Shown here piece by piece: positions 50,992-62,200 of a stretch of 64,000 nt of DNA; position 1 is the first letter of the stretch; each line of letters opens with the position of its first letter. Position numbers and translations under genes: made by a program. The stretch comes from Croceivirga thetidis (GTDB taxonomy: Bacteria; Bacteroidota; Bacteroidia; Flavobacteriales; Flavobacteriaceae), in assembly GCF_012272815.1 (NCBI RefSeq), contig NZ_JAAWWL010000003.1:62001-126000 (forward strand), read 5' to 3'. The notes below the pieces were generated by a model. It was given only the letters and a program-made list of their open reading frames with translations, ran no database searches and was not told the origin of the DNA.

Positions 50992-52179
50992 ATGGCAAAG
51001 GAAACTTTTGATCGTTCCAAACCGCACTTAAATATTGGTACTATTGGACACGTAGATCATGGTAAAACTACATTGACTGCTGCTATTACTACTGTATTAG
51101 CGAACGCAGGTTTGTCAGAGCTAAGAAGCTTTGACTCTATTGACAATGCTCCTGAAGAGAAAGAAAGGGGTATTACCATCAACACATCTCACGTTGAGTA
51201 TCAGACGGCAAACCGTCACTATGCTCACGTTGATTGTCCTGGTCACGCCGATTACGTTAAGAACATGGTGACTGGTGCTGCTCAAATGGACGGTGCCATT
51301 TTGGTTGTTGCTGCAACAGATGGCCCAATGCCACAAACTAGAGAGCACATCCTTCTTGGTCGTCAGGTAGGTATTCCGCGTATCGTTGTTTTCATGAACA
51401 AGGTGGATATGGTTGATGATGAAGAGCTTTTGGAACTAGTTGAGATGGAAATCAGAGAATTACTTTCTTTCTACGAATACGATGGTGACAACGGTCCTGT
51501 AATCGCAGGTTCTGCTCTTGGTGCATTGAATGGTGAGCAAAAGTGGGTAGACACTGTTATGGAATTGATGGCTGCTGTTGATGAGTGGATTGAGCTTCCA
51601 AAGCGTGATGTTGACAAAGACTTTTTGATGCCAGTTGAAGACGTTTTCACTATTACTGGTCGTGGTACTGTGGCAACAGGACGTATCGAAACAGGTATTG
51701 CCAATACTGGTGATGCTGTAGATATCATTGGTATGGGTGCTGAGAAATTAGCTTCTACTATTACTGGTGTGGAGATGTTCCGTAAGATTTTGGATAGAGG
51801 TGAAGCTGGTGATAATGTAGGTATTCTTTTGAGAGGTATTGAGAAATCAGACATCAAAAGAGGTATGGTTATTTGTAAGCCAGGTTCTGTTAAACCACAC
51901 GCTAAGTTCAAAGCTGAGGTTTATATCTTGAAAAAAGAAGAAGGTGGTCGTCACACTCCATTCCACAACAACTACCGTCCTCAGTTCTACGTTCGTACAA
52001 CTGATGTAACAGGTAACATTAACTTACCTGACGGAGTTGAAATGGTAATGCCAGGTGATAACTTGACCATTACTGTTGATTTGATTCAGCCTATCGCATT
52101 GAGCGTTGGTCTACGTTTCGCTATCCGTGAAGGTGGTAGAACTGTAGGTGCTGGTCAGGTTACTGAAATTTTAGATTAA
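50992..52179 (+). CDS. tuf: elongation factor Tu
   Basis: GTPase that delivers aminoacyl-tRNA to the ribosome. The 395-residue protein has P-loop GHVDHGKT (19-26), the DCPGH and NKVD motifs, and the C-terminal beta barrels with [20 protein letters not shown]. Length and sequence are normal. It follows four tRNA genes and precedes tRNA-Trp, the same tRNA-tufB order as in E. coli. A long hairpin (52201-52236) lies between tuf and tRNA-Trp. Confidence 0.99.
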   Translation: MAKETFDRSKPHLNIGTIGHVDHGKTTLTAAITTVLANAGLSELRSFDSIDNAPEEKERGITINTSHVEYQTANRHYAHVDCPGHADYVKNMVTGAAQMDGAILVVAATDGPMPQTREHILLGRQVGIPRIVVFMNKVDMVDDEELLELVEMEIRELLSFYEYDGDNGPVIAGSALGALNGEQKWVDTVMELMAAVDEWIELPKRDVDKDFLMPVEDVFTITGRGTVATGRIETGIANTGDAVDIIGMGAEKLASTITGVEMFRKILDRGEAGDNVGILLRGIEKSDIKRGMVICKPGSVKPHAKFKAEVYILKKEEGGRHTPFHNNYRPQFYVRTTDVTGNINLPDGVEMVMPGDNLTITVDLIQPIALSVGLRFAIREGGRTVGAGQVTEILD

Positions 52180-52200
52180 GATTTATTACAAATATTTTAT

Positions 52201-52236
52201 ACTGAGGGTGTTCCACGATGTGGAATACCTTTCAGT
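52201..52236 (+). other. hairpin between tuf and tRNA-Trp
   Basis: ACTGA...TCAGT (5 bp) encloses GGTGTTCCA/TGGAATACC (9 bp) with loop CGATG and small internal bulges. No T-run follows, so a processing signal that frees tRNA-Trp, or a partial terminator, are both possible. Confidence 0.6.
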
Positions 52237-52242
52237 GTAAAT

Positions 52243-52318
52243 ACGGGTGTAGCTCAGTTGGTAGAGCACTGGTCTCCAAAACCAGGTGTCGGGAGTTCGA
52301 GTCTCTCCTCCCGTGCCA
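52243..52318 (+). tRNA. tRNA-Trp (CCA), with encoded CCA end
   Basis: Anticodon stem CTGGT/ACCAG with loop CTCCAAA giving anticodon CCA; T-loop TTCGAGT. The CCA tail is encoded, unlike in the four upstream tRNAs. The acceptor stem ACGGGTG/CTCCCGT has a T-T mismatch at position 6-67. secE begins 15 bases further on. Confidence 0.95.
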
Positions 52319-52333
52319 GAAAAGGAAATTGAT

Positions 52334-52522
52334 ATGTTGACTTACGTTAAGGAATCTTGGGAAGAATTGAAAAATAACGTTACCTGGTTGAACAGGGAAC
52401 AAGCCTCCAATCTTATGGTTGTTGTTGCTGTATTCTCAATTCTTTTCGCGCTGGCCACATGGGGTGTGGATACCGCATTCAGTGAGTTAATTACGTTGTA
52501 CTTTGAAAATGTGATAGGATAG
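52334..52522 (+). CDS. secE: preprotein translocase subunit SecE
   Basis: A 62-residue single-helix subunit of the SecYEG channel. It starts MLTYVKESWEELKNNVTWLN, the amphipathic helix, with the membrane helix at about 30-55 (MVVVAVFSILFALATWGV). This short form is normal outside the enteric bacteria. ATG at 52334 fits; the frame open from 52286 runs into tRNA-Trp. It is 1 base from nusG, as in most bacteria. Confidence 0.95.
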   Translation: MLTYVKESWEELKNNVTWLNREQASNLMVVVAVFSILFALATWGVDTAFSELITLYFENVIG

Positions 52523-52523
52523 G

Positions 52524-53075
52524 ATGGCTGAGGTTTTAGAGAAAAAATGGTATGTAGTTCGCGCAGTAAGCGGACAGGAGAATAAAATTAAAGGATACAT
52601 AGAATCAGAAGTTGAAAGAGCTGGTTTTGGTGATTATCTGGAAGACGTTCTGGTTCCTACGGAAAAAGTAGTTCAAATCCGTAACGGGAAGAAAATTAAT
52701 AAAGAGCGTACCTATTTTCCTGGCTATATCATGATTAAGGCCAACCTTGGTGGTGAAATGGTTCACATTATCAAGTCAATTACAAATGTTATCGGGTTTC
52801 TCGGAGAAACCAAAGGAGGGGATCCTGTTCCTTTGAGAAAAGCAGAAGTTAATCGTATGCTTGGTAAGGTTGACGAGTTGGCTGTGAATACCGATAATGT
52901 TGCGATACCTTTCGTATTGGGTGAAACTGTGAAAGTTATCGATGGACCGTTCAATGGTTTTAATGGAACTGTTGAAAAAATAAATGAAGAAAAGCGTAAG
53001 CTTGAGGTAATGGTGAAAATTTTCGGAAGAAAAACACCGTTGGAATTGAGCTATATGCAAGTAGAAAAAGTATAA
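52524..53075 (+). CDS. nusG: transcription termination/antitermination protein NusG
   Basis: Binds RNA polymerase and couples it to the ribosome or Rho. The 183-residue protein has the NGN domain (KKWYVVRAVSGQENKIKGYI, FPGYIMIKANL) and the C-terminal KOW motif (VKVIDGPFNGFNGTVEKINE). Normal length and motifs. It lies 1 base after secE and 63 bases before rplK, with a hairpin in that gap. Confidence 0.98.
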   Translation: MAEVLEKKWYVVRAVSGQENKIKGYIESEVERAGFGDYLEDVLVPTEKVVQIRNGKKINKERTYFPGYIMIKANLGGEMVHIIKSITNVIGFLGETKGGDPVPLRKAEVNRMLGKVDELAVNTDNVAIPFVLGETVKVIDGPFNGFNGTVEKINEEKRKLEVMVKIFGRKTPLELSYMQVEKV

Positions 53076-53092
53076 GAGCTGTTACATATAAT

Positions 53093-53120
53093 AATTGTGT
53101 TGCTTCCAATTAACACAATT
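53093..53120 (+). other. hairpin in the nusG-rplK gap
   Basis: Perfect 9-bp stem AATTGTGTT/AACACAATT with a 10-base loop GCTTCCAATT, ending 18 bases before the rplK ATG. L11-operon leaders carry the L1 repressor site in other bacteria; I cannot tell if this stem serves for that. Confidence 0.45.
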
Positions 53121-53138
53121 GAAATTTAATTTTTAAAA

Positions 53139-53576
53139 ATGGCAAAAGAAGTAGATAAGGTTGTAAAACTACAAGTTAGGGGAGGTGCTGCGAATCCGTC
53201 GCCACCGGTTGGACCCGCCTTAGGTGCTGCAGGTGTCAACATTATGGAGTTCTGCAAGCAGTTTAATGCTCGTACGCAGGACAAACAAGGCAAGGTATTG
53301 CCAGTTGTCATCACTGTTTACAAAGACAAATCATTTGAATTTGTTGTAAAAACACCGCCGGCGGCCGTTCAATTGATGGAAGCAGCGAAGATTAAAAAAG
53401 GATCAGGAGAACCTAACAGAGCAAAATCAGGTACCGTAACTTGGGATCAAGTTAAGACTATTGCCGAAGACAAAATGGTTGACCTAAATGCGTTCACTGT
53501 AGAGTCTGCAATGAGTATGGTAGCTGGTACAGCGCGTTCAATGGGATTGAAAGTAGCTGGAGCTAAACCTTTTTAA
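53139..53576 (+). CDS. rplK: 50S ribosomal protein uL11
   Basis: A 145-residue protein of the GTPase-associated centre. N-terminal domain with [19 protein letters not shown] and [15 protein letters not shown]-terminal rRNA-binding domain with [20 protein letters not shown]. Normal length. First gene of the rplKAJL set; rplA starts 18 bases after. Confidence 0.99.
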   Translation: MAKEVDKVVKLQVRGGAANPSPPVGPALGAAGVNIMEFCKQFNARTQDKQGKVLPVVITVYKDKSFEFVVKTPPAAVQLMEAAKIKKGSGEPNRAKSGTVTWDQVKTIAEDKMVDLNAFTVESAMSMVAGTARSMGLKVAGAKPF

Positions 53577-53594
53577 ATCGAAAAGCAATTTAGA

Positions 53595-54284
53595 ATGGCA
53601 AAATTGACAAAAAAGCAAAAAGAGGCACAAGCTAAAATTGAAAAGGACAAGTTGTATTCCGTTCAAGAGGCTTCCTCTTTGGTCAAAGAAATAACCAATG
53701 TAAAATTTGATGCTACTGTTGACTTAGCTGTGCGTTTGGGAGTTGATCCTCGTAAAGCTAATCAAATGGTTCGAGGCGTTGTTACTCTGCCGCACGGTAC
53801 GGGTAAGGAGGTCAAAGTTCTAGCGTTGGTGACTCCTGATAAGGAAGCTGAAGCGAAAGAAGCTGGTGCTGACTTTGTTGGATTAGATGAATTTTTAGAT
53901 AAAATCAAGGGCGGTTGGACAGATGTTGACGTTATTGTCACAATGCCAAGTGTAATGGGTAAATTAGGTCCTCTTGGTAGAATATTGGGCCCACGAGGTT
54001 TAATGCCGAACCCTAAAACCGGAACTGTAACCATGGACGTTGGTAAAGCAGTAGCTGACGTTAAAGGTGGTAAAATTGATTTCAAGGTTGACAAAACAGG
54101 TATTGTTCATGCTGCAATAGGTAAAGTTTCCTTTACTGCAGATAAAATAGCGGACAATGCAAAAGAATTATTGGATACTTTGAACAAATTGAAGCCCGCG
54201 GCTGCAAAAGGTGTTTACATGAAAAGTGTATACATGAGCAGTACCATGAGTCCTAGTGTTCAACTTGACCCTAAAGCAGTTTAA
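53595..54284 (+). CDS. rplA: 50S ribosomal protein uL1
   Basis: A 229-residue two-domain protein of the L1 stalk that also represses its own operon in other bacteria. Conserved [40 protein letters not shown], and [14 protein letters not shown]. Normal length. The repression target would be in the rplK-rplA leader. Confidence 0.99.
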   Translation: MAKLTKKQKEAQAKIEKDKLYSVQEASSLVKEITNVKFDATVDLAVRLGVDPRKANQMVRGVVTLPHGTGKEVKVLALVTPDKEAEAKEAGADFVGLDEFLDKIKGGWTDVDVIVTMPSVMGKLGPLGRILGPRGLMPNPKTGTVTMDVGKAVADVKGGKIDFKVDKTGIVHAAIGKVSFTADKIADNAKELLDTLNKLKPAAAKGVYMKSVYMSSTMSPSVQLDPKAV

Positions 54285-54310
54285 TAACCGAGTAGCTTAA
54301 TTCTATAACA

Positions 54311-54826
54311 ATGACAAGAGAAGAAAAAGCAACAGTAATTGAAGACTTGACTGCTCAGTTAGCAGAGACACCGACAATTTATTTAACGGATATCTCTGGT
54401 TTGGATGCCGGAACCACCTCTGATTTGAGAAGAGCATGTTTTAAGGCAAACATTAAACTTTCAGTAGTGAAGAATACTTTGCTTGCAAAAGCAATGGAAG
54501 CTTCAGATAAGGAGTTTGGTGAGTTATCGAATGTTTTAAAAGGCAACACTTCATTGATGTTGACTGAAACGGGTAATGCACCAGCAAAACTTATCAAGAA
54601 TTTCAGAAAAAAATCAGATAAACCTCTTCTTAAAGGGGCCTTCATCGAAGAGTCGGTTTATGTCGGCGATGAAAACCTTGAGGCTTTGGTTAATATCAAG
54701 TCGAAAGAAGAATTGTTAGGTGAGATTGTAACATTATTGCAATCGCCTGCTAAGAACGTTATTTCTGGACTTAAGTCTGGAGGTGGTAAATTGGCTGGCA
54801 TCCTACAAACTTTATCTGAGCGATAA
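54311..54826 (+). CDS. rplJ: 50S ribosomal protein uL10
   Basis: A 171-residue stalk base protein. It has the N-terminal domain (MTREEKATVIEDLTAQLAET, SDLRRACFKANIKLSVVKNT) and the C-terminal helix that binds L7/L12 dimers. It starts 26 bases after rplA. In E. coli, L10 represses its own mRNA; the gap here is too short for a comparable leader structure. Confidence 0.98.
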   Translation: MTREEKATVIEDLTAQLAETPTIYLTDISGLDAGTTSDLRRACFKANIKLSVVKNTLLAKAMEASDKEFGELSNVLKGNTSLMLTETGNAPAKLIKNFRKKSDKPLLKGAFIEESVYVGDENLEALVNIKSKEELLGEIVTLLQSPAKNVISGLKSGGGKLAGILQTLSER

Positions 54827-54884
54827 AACGTACGCACTTATTACTAATTATATTTTTTACAAAAACGAATTAAAACGATAGAAA

Positions 54885-55268
54885 ATGGCAGATTTGAAAG
54901 ATTTTGCAGAACAGTTGGTTAACCTTACAGTAAAAGAGGTAAATGAATTGGCCGACATTTTAAAAGAAGAATATGGTATTGAGCCTGCAGCTGCTGCTGT
55001 AGCCGTTGCCGGACCTGCTGCTGGCGGTGGTGAAGGTGGTGATGCTGGTGAGGAAAAATCAGAATTTGATGTAATCCTTAAATCAGCTGGAGCTTCTAAA
55101 TTGGCAGTTGTTAAATTGGTGAAAGAATTAACAGGTCTTGGTTTGAAAGATGCTAAGGAAATTGTTGATAGCGCACCAAAAGCAATTAAAGAAGCAGTTT
55201 CTAAAGATGAAGCTGAAGGAATCAAAAATTCCTTAGAAGAAGCAGGAGCAGAAGTTGAGCTTAAATAA
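54885..55268 (+). CDS. rplL: 50S ribosomal protein bL12 (L7/L12)
   Basis: A 127-residue acidic stalk protein. N-terminal dimerisation domain ([20 protein letters not shown]), an Ala/Gly-rich flexible hinge at about 36-53, and the C-terminal domain with [20 protein letters not shown] and [15 protein letters not shown]. Normal form. It is followed by a bipartite hairpin with T-run in the gap before rpoB. Confidence 0.99.
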   Translation: MADLKDFAEQLVNLTVKEVNELADILKEEYGIEPAAAAVAVAGPAAGGGEGGDAGEEKSEFDVILKSAGASKLAVVKLVKELTGLGLKDAKEIVDSAPKAIKEAVSKDEAEGIKNSLEEAGAEVELK

Positions 55269-55289
55269 AAGCAATAACAAATACAATTA

Positions 55290-55338
55290 GGTTAAGGTCT
55301 TTCCGCCGTACTGGTGGTTAGACCTTAGCCTGTTTTTT
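55290..55338 (+). terminator. attenuator-type terminator between rplL and rpoB
   Basis: Outer stem GGTTAAGGTCT/AGACCTTAGCC (11 bp, one G-T) encloses CCGCC/GGTGG (5 bp) with loop GTACT, then TGTTTTTT. The gap is 132 bases. A partial terminator at this point is known in E. coli, where only part of transcription passes into rpoB. Confidence 0.85.
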
Positions 55339-55400
55339 AGACTAGCGTATTAAGAGGTACGCAACCCATTTTGAGAATTCACTATTAAACTTGTCCATAG

Positions 55401-58400
55401 ATGTTCACAAATCAGACTGAAAGAGTAAATTTTGCATCCGCTAAGAACATACCGGATTACCCGGATTTCTTGGACATTCAGATTAAATCTTTTCAAGACT
55501 TTTTTCAACTTGAGACAAAATCTGACGAAAGAGGCAACGAAGGTCTTTACAACACCTTCATGGAGAACTTTCCAATCACAGATACCAGAAACCAGTTTGT
55601 ACTAGAGTTTTTGGATTATTTTATCGATCCACCGAGATATTCCATTCAAGAATGTATTGAGCGGGGATTGACTTACAGCGTTCCTTTAAAGGCACGTTTG
55701 AAATTGTATTGTACAGACCCAGAACATGAAGATTTTGAGACAATCGTTCAGGATGTGTATTTGGGTACGATTCCATATATGACCCCAAGCGGAACATTTG
55801 TAATCAATGGTGCTGAACGTGTTGTTGTTTCTCAATTGCACCGTTCACCTGGGGTTTTCTTTGGGCAGTCTTTCCATGCTAACGGTACAAAACTTTATTC
55901 AGCAAGGGTTATTCCATTTAAAGGATCATGGATTGAATTTGCTACGGATATCAACTCTGTAATGTATGCTTACATTGACAGAAAGAAAAAATTACCAGTT
56001 ACTACGCTTTTCCGTGCGATAGGGTATGAGCGAGATAAAGATATTTTAGAAATCTTTGATTTGTCTGAAGAAATCAAAGTTACCAAAGCTGGACTTAAAA
56101 AAGTATTAGGCCGAAAGCTCGCAGCTCGTGTTTTGAATACATGGCATGAGGATTTTGTGGATGAGGATACGGGCGAGGTGGTTTCTATCGAACGTAATGA
56201 AATTGTTCTTGACAGGGATACTGTTTTAGAAAAAGAGCATATTGATGAAATAATAGATGCTGATGTAAAGACAATCCTTCTTCATAAGGAAAACAACGCA
56301 CAGTCTGATTATGCTATTATTCATAATACGTTACAAAAAGATCCTACCAACTCTGAAAAAGAGGCGGTAGAGCATATCTATAGACAATTGCGTAATGCTG
56401 AACCACCAGATGAGGAAACGGCAAGAGGTATTATTGACAAGTTGTTTTTCTCTGATCAACGTTACAGCCTAGGTGAAGTTGGTCGATATAGAATGAATAA
56501 GAAATTGGGTCTTGATATCGAAATGGACAAAGAGGTTTTGACCAAGCAAGATATCATTACTATCATCAAATATTTGATTGAGTTAATTAACTCAAAAGCG
56601 GAGATTGATGATATTGATCACTTATCAAACCGACGTGTTAGAACGGTTGGTGAGCAATTGTCGCAACAATTCGGTGTAGGTCTTGCCCGTATGGCGAGGA
56701 CGATTCGTGAGCGTATGAACGTACGTGATAACGAGGTATTTACGCCAATTGATTTGATTAATGCAAAGACCTTGTCTTCGGTTATTAATTCTTTCTTTGG
56801 TACAAACCAGTTATCTCAGTTCATGGACCAAACAAACCCATTGGCTGAGATTACACATAAAAGAAGACTTTCTGCATTAGGTCCTGGTGGTCTTTCTAGG
56901 GAGCGTGCTGGATTCGAGGTTCGTGACGTTCACTACACACACTACGGAAGGTTATGTCCGATTGAGACTCCTGAAGGTCCAAATATTGGTTTGATTTCTT
57001 CACTTGGTGTTTTTGCCAAAGTGAATCAAATGGGCTTCTTGGAAACTCCTTACAGAAAGGTAGATAATGGAAAGGTGAATGTGGATGAGCATATTTACCT
57101 AAGTGCAGAAGAGGAAGAAGGAATGAAAATTGCCCAGGCAAATATTCCTTTGAAGAAAGATGGTGCAATTGACCAAGATAAGGTGATAGCTCGTGAAGAA
57201 GGTGATTTCCCAGTTGTTGACCCGTCAGAGGTAAACTACACGGATGTTGCACCGAATCAAATTGCTTCTATTTCGGCTTCATTGATTCCATTCTTGGAGC
57301 ATGATGATGCGAACAGAGCGTTGATGGGGTCAAACATGATGCGTCAGGCGGTACCATTGTTAAGACCAAATTCTCCAATTGTGGGTACTGGTCTTGAAAG
57401 ACAGGTTGCAACTGATTCCCGAGTCTTGATAAATGCAGAGGATGATGGTGTTGTAGACTATGTTGATTCACAAAAAATCACCATTAAATATACCCGAACG
57501 GAGGAAGAGAAATTGGTAAGTTTTGAAGAAGATTTCAAAACGTATGGGTTAATCAAATTCCGGAAAACAAACCAAGGTACAAGTATCAACTTGAAACCTA
57601 TTGTTAAGAAAGGTGACAAGGTTAAAAAGGGACAGGTACTTTGTGAGGGCTATGCAACTCAAAAAGGGGAATTGGCGCTAGGTCAAAACATGAAAGTTGC
57701 ATTCATGCCATGGAAAGGTTACAACTTTGAGGATGCGATTGTAATTTCTGAAAAGGTGGTGCGTGAAGATATATTCACCTCAATTCACATTGACGAGTAC
57801 TCTCTTGAAGTTCGTGATACCAAATTAGGTGCAGAAGAATTAACAAACGATATACCCAATGTTTCTGAAGAAGCCACCAAGGATTTGGATGAAAATGGTA
57901 TGATTCGAATAGGTGCCGAAGTAAAACCTGGTGACATTTTGATTGGTAAGATTACTCCAAAAGGAGAGTCAGACCCAACACCAGAAGAAAAACTACTTCG
58001 TGCAATCTTTGGCGATAAAGCAGGTGACGTTAAAGATGCTTCTTTAAAAGCTTCCCCATCGTTGAGAGGTGTTGTAATTGATAAGAAGTTGTTCTCACGT
58101 TCTATTAAAGACAAGAGAAAACGTTCAGAAGACAAGGAAGCCATTTCTAAATTGGAATTGGAATACGAAGTTAAATTCCAACAGCTAAAAGACGTCTTGG
58201 TTGAAAAGTTATCAAGTTTAGTTAATGGGAAGACTTCTCAAGGAGTACAAAATGATTTAGGTGAAGAGGTTTTACCAAAAGGTAAAAAGTATACAGCTAA
58301 GATGTTGAATTCAGTTGATGATTTCGCTCACCTCGTTAGCGGTACTTGGACAACTGATGACAAGACCAATGCAATGGTTAATGACCTATTGCACAACTAT

Positions 58401-59210
58401 AAAATCAAGCTGAATGACCTTCAAGGTAATTTGAGAAGGGATAAGTTCACGATTTCTGTTGGTGATGAGTTACCTGCAGGAATCATGAAGTTGGCTAAAG
58501 TTTACATTGCTAAAAAACGTAAGCTAAAAGTTGGTGATAAGATGGCTGGTCGTCACGGTAACAAAGGTATCGTTGCACGAATTGTTCGTCAAGAAGACAT
58601 GCCTTTCTTAGAAGACGGAACTCCGGTTGACATTGTATTGAATCCGTTGGGTGTACCTTCTCGTATGAACATTGGTCAGATTTATGAAACCGTATTAGGC
58701 TGGGCAGGTCAGAAATTGGATAAGAAATTTGCAACTCCAATTTTCGATGGTGCTTCAATGGAAGAAATCGAAAAATTCACTGAAGAAGCAGGTGTACCTC
58801 AATTTGGACACACCTATTTATATGACGGTGGAACCGGTGAACGATTTGATCAAGCTGCAACGGTTGGTATTATCTACATGTTGAAATTAGGTCACATGGT
58901 TGATGACAAGATGCACGCTAGATCAATCGGACCATACTCTTTGATTACACAACAGCCATTAGGTGGTAAGGCCCAGTTTGGTGGTCAACGTTTTGGAGAG
59001 ATGGAAGTTTGGGCATTGGAGGCTTATGGGGCCTCATCCACACTTCGTGAGATTTTAACGGTTAAATCCGATGACGTAATTGGTCGTGCCAAAACTTACG
59101 AGTCTATCGTGAAAGGTGAGACCATGCCAGAACCTGGCTTGCCAGAATCTTTCAATGTATTGATGCACGAACTGAAAGGTTTGGGTCTTGATATCAGATT
59201 GGAAGAATAA
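55401..59210 (+). CDS. rpoB: RNA polymerase subunit beta
   Basis: The 1269-residue beta subunit. The rifampicin pocket reads [20 protein letters not shown] then [12 protein letters not shown] (about 462-495), with the Asp, His and Ser residues that change in resistant strains all in the sensitive form. Further core motifs are [31 protein letters not shown] and the C-terminal [20 protein letters not shown]. Length is typical for Bacteroidota. It is followed by rpoC after 34 bases. Confidence 0.99.
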   Translation: MFTNQTERVNFASAKNIPDYPDFLDIQIKSFQDFFQLETKSDERGNEGLYNTFMENFPITDTRNQFVLEFLDYFIDPPRYSIQECIERGLTYSVPLKARLKLYCTDPEHEDFETIVQDVYLGTIPYMTPSGTFVINGAERVVVSQLHRSPGVFFGQSFHANGTKLYSARVIPFKGSWIEFATDINSVMYAYIDRKKKLPVTTLFRAIGYERDKDILEIFDLSEEIKVTKAGLKKVLGRKLAARVLNTWHEDFVDEDTGEVVSIERNEIVLDRDTVLEKEHIDEIIDADVKTILLHKENNAQSDYAIIHNTLQKDPTNSEKEAVEHIYRQLRNAEPPDEETARGIIDKLFFSDQRYSLGEVGRYRMNKKLGLDIEMDKEVLTKQDIITIIKYLIELINSKAEIDDIDHLSNRRVRTVGEQLSQQFGVGLARMARTIRERMNVRDNEVFTPIDLINAKTLSSVINSFFGTNQLSQFMDQTNPLAEITHKRRLSALGPGGLSRERAGFEVRDVHYTHYGRLCPIETPEGPNIGLISSLGVFAKVNQMGFLETPYRKVDNGKVNVDEHIYLSAEEEEGMKIAQANIPLKKDGAIDQDKVIAREEGDFPVVDPSEVNYTDVAPNQIASISASLIPFLEHDDANRALMGSNMMRQAVPLLRPNSPIVGTGLERQVATDSRVLINAEDDGVVDYVDSQKITIKYTRTEEEKLVSFEEDFKTYGLIKFRKTNQGTSINLKPIVKKGDKVKKGQVLCEGYATQKGELALGQNMKVAFMPWKGYNFEDAIVISEKVVREDIFTSIHIDEYSLEVRDTKLGAEELTNDIPNVSEEATKDLDENGMIRIGAEVKPGDILIGKITPKGESDPTPEEKLLRAIFGDKAGDVKDASLKASPSLRGVVIDKKLFSRSIKDKRKRSEDKEAISKLELEYEVKFQQLKDVLVEKLSSLVNGKTSQGVQNDLGEEVLPKGKKYTAKMLNSVDDFAHLVSGTWTTDDKTNAMVNDLLHNYKIKLNDLQGNLRRDKFTISVGDELPAGIMKLAKVYIAKKRKLKVGDKMAGRHGNKGIVARIVRQEDMPFLEDGTPVDIVLNPLGVPSRMNIGQIYETVLGWAGQKLDKKFATPIFDGASMEEIEKFTEEAGVPQFGHTYLYDGGTGERFDQAATVGIIYMLKLGHMVDDKMHARSIGPYSLITQQPLGGKAQFGGQRFGEMEVWALEAYGASSTLREILTVKSDDVIGRAKTYESIVKGETMPEPGLPESFNVLMHELKGLGLDIRLEE

Positions 59211-59244
59211 ATTTTATAGAGAACAGTAATATCGTATTAGCATC

Positions 59245-62200
59245 ATGGCTAGAACAAAAGATAATAACACACAAAAAAGGTTTAATAAAATTTCTATAGG
59301 CTTGTCTTCTCCAGAAGCAATTTTGGCAGAGTCAAGAGGGGAAGTTTTAAAGCCTGAGACTATAAACTATCGTACGCATAAGCCAGAACGTGATGGTTTG
59401 TTCTGCGAACGAATCTTCGGCCCCGTAAAAGATTACGAATGTGCTTGTGGAAAATACAAGCGTATTCGCTACCGAGGTATCGTTTGTGACCGATGTGGTG
59501 TAGAAGTAACTGAGAAGAAAGTTCGTCGCGATAGGGTAGGGCATATCAACTTGGTGGTACCTGTAGCACATATCTGGTACTTCCGTTCATTGCCAAACAA
59601 AATAGGATACCTTTTAGGATTGCCTTCCAAGAAATTGGATATGATTATTTACTACGAACGTTATGTAGTTATCCAGCCAGGTATTGCCAAAGGCCCTGAA
59701 GGTGAAGAAATCAATAAAATGGATTTCTTGACCGAGGAGGAGTATTTGAACATTTTAGATTCGATTCCTGCTGAGAATCAGTATTTGGAAGATACTGACC
59801 CAAATAAGTTTATCGCAAAAATGGGTGCAGAATGTCTTATTGAGTTATTGTCTCGAATTGATTTGGAGCAACTTTCATACGAATTAAGGCACAAAGCAAA
59901 TACTGAAACTTCTAAGCAACGTAAGACTGAAGCATTAAAGAGACTTCAAGTTGTTGAAGCTTTGAGGGAATCACAAGATAATCGAGAGAATCGTCCTGAA
60001 TGGATGATTATGAAGGTTATTCCGGTTATTCCACCAGAATTGCGTCCTTTGGTACCATTGGATGGTGGTCGTTTCGCTACCTCCGATTTGAATGATTTAT
60101 ATCGTCGTGTAATCATCCGTAACAATCGTTTAAAACGATTGATGGAAATTAAAGCACCTGAGGTAATCCTTCGAAATGAAAAAAGGATGCTTCAAGAAGC
60201 TGTTGATTCATTGTTTGATAACACCAGAAAAGCTTCTGCTGTTAAAACAGAATCAAACAGACCTTTGAAATCACTTTCAGATTCCTTGAAGGGTAAGCAA
60301 GGTCGTTTCCGTCAAAACTTATTGGGTAAGCGTGTTGACTATTCTGCACGTTCTGTAATCGTCGTTGGTCCAGAAATGAACCTTTACGAATGCGGTTTAC
60401 CAAAAGATATGGCTGCTGAGCTATACAAGCCTTTTATAATCAGAAAGTTGATTGAAAGAGGTATTGTGAAAACAGTAAAATCTGCCAAAAAAATAATTGA
60501 TAAGAAAGAGCCGGTTGTTTGGGATATTTTAGAAAATGTTTTAAAAGGACATCCAGTTCTTTTGAACCGTGCCCCCACACTTCACCGTTTAGGTATTCAG
60601 GCTTTTCAACCTAAATTAATTGAAGGTAAGGCGATTCGTTTGCACCCATTGGCATGTACTGCATTTAATGCGGATTTTGATGGTGACCAAATGGCGGTGC
60701 ATTTACCTTTAGGTCCAGAAGCAATTTTGGAAGCACAATTATTGATGTTGGCTTCACAAAACATTTTGAATCCAGCAAATGGTTCTCCAATTGCAGTACC
60801 TTCTCAGGATATGGTTTTGGGTCTTTATTATATGACCAAAAAACGTGTTTCTGATGATACGATTACTGTAAAGGGTGAAGGAACAACATTCTATTCTCCT
60901 GAAGAAGTCGTTATTGCCTTCAATGAGAAAAAGGTTGACCTAAACGCAGGAATTAAAGTACGTACAAAGGACTTTAACGAAGAAGGTGAGTTGGTGAATC
61001 AGATTATTGATACAACTGTTGGCAGGGTATTGTTCAATGAACATGTTCCTGAAGAGGCAGGTTTCATTAATCAAGTATTGACCAAAAAGGCCTTACGTAA
61101 TATTATCGGAGATATTTTAGCAGTAACTGATGTTCCTAGAACTGCTGCTTTCTTAGATAAGATTAAAACTATGGGTTACCAGTTTGCCTTTAAAGGTGGA
61201 TTGTCCTTCAGTTTGGGTGATATTATCATTCCGAAAGAGAAAATTGAAATGATTGAAGAGGCCAATGGTCAAGTAGATGGTATTATGGCCAACTACAACA
61301 TGGGTCTTATCACCAATAATGAGCGTTACAATCAAGTAATTGATGTTTGGACTTCTACGAATGCCATGTTGACTGAATTGGCAATGAAGCGAATTCGTGA
61401 GGACCAACAGGGATTCAACTCGGTATATATGATGTTGGATTCAGGAGCAAGGGGTTCTAAAGAACAAATTCGTCAGTTAACGGGTATGCGTGGTTTGATG
61501 GCAAAGCCTAAAAAATCAACTGCCGGTGGTGGAGAAATTATTGAAAATCCAATTCTTTCGAACTTTAAGGAAGGACTTTCAATTTTGGAGTACTTTATTT
61601 CAACGCACGGTGCACGTAAAGGTCTTGCAGATACGGCATTAAAGACTGCAGATGCAGGATACTTGACGCGTCGATTGGTTGATGTATCTCAAGATGTTAT
61701 CATCAATATTGAAGATTGTGGCACGTTACGAGGAATCGAAGTAGAACCATTACGTAAGAATGAAGAGATTGTTGAATCTCTGGGAGAAAGAATCTTAGGA
61801 CGTGTTTCTTTAAACGATGTTTACAATCCAGTAACTGAAGAGCTTTTAATCAGTGCAGGTCAAGAAATCACTGAGAAAGAAGCGGCTAAAGTTGATGCCT
61901 CGCCTATTGAAATGATTGAGGTTCGTTCACCGTTGACTTGTGAGGCCCCTAAAGGTATTTGTGCGAAATGTTACGGTAGAAACTTAGCTACCAACAAGAT
62001 GGTTCAACGAGGTGAGGCTGTTGGTGTAGTTGCTGCACAGTCCATTGGAGAACCTGGTACTCAGTTGACATTGCGTACATTCCACGTGGGTGGTATTGCT
62101 GGTAACATTTCTGAGGAGAATAAACTTGAGGCCAAGTTTGATGGTGTAGCGGAAATTGAAGATTTACGCTTAGTAAAGGGAGAAAATAGCGAAGGAGAGA

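Noticed and set aside
51471-51911. A 146-codon frame on the minus strand inside tuf
   Set aside because: Antisense shadow caused by the codon bias of a highly expressed gene.
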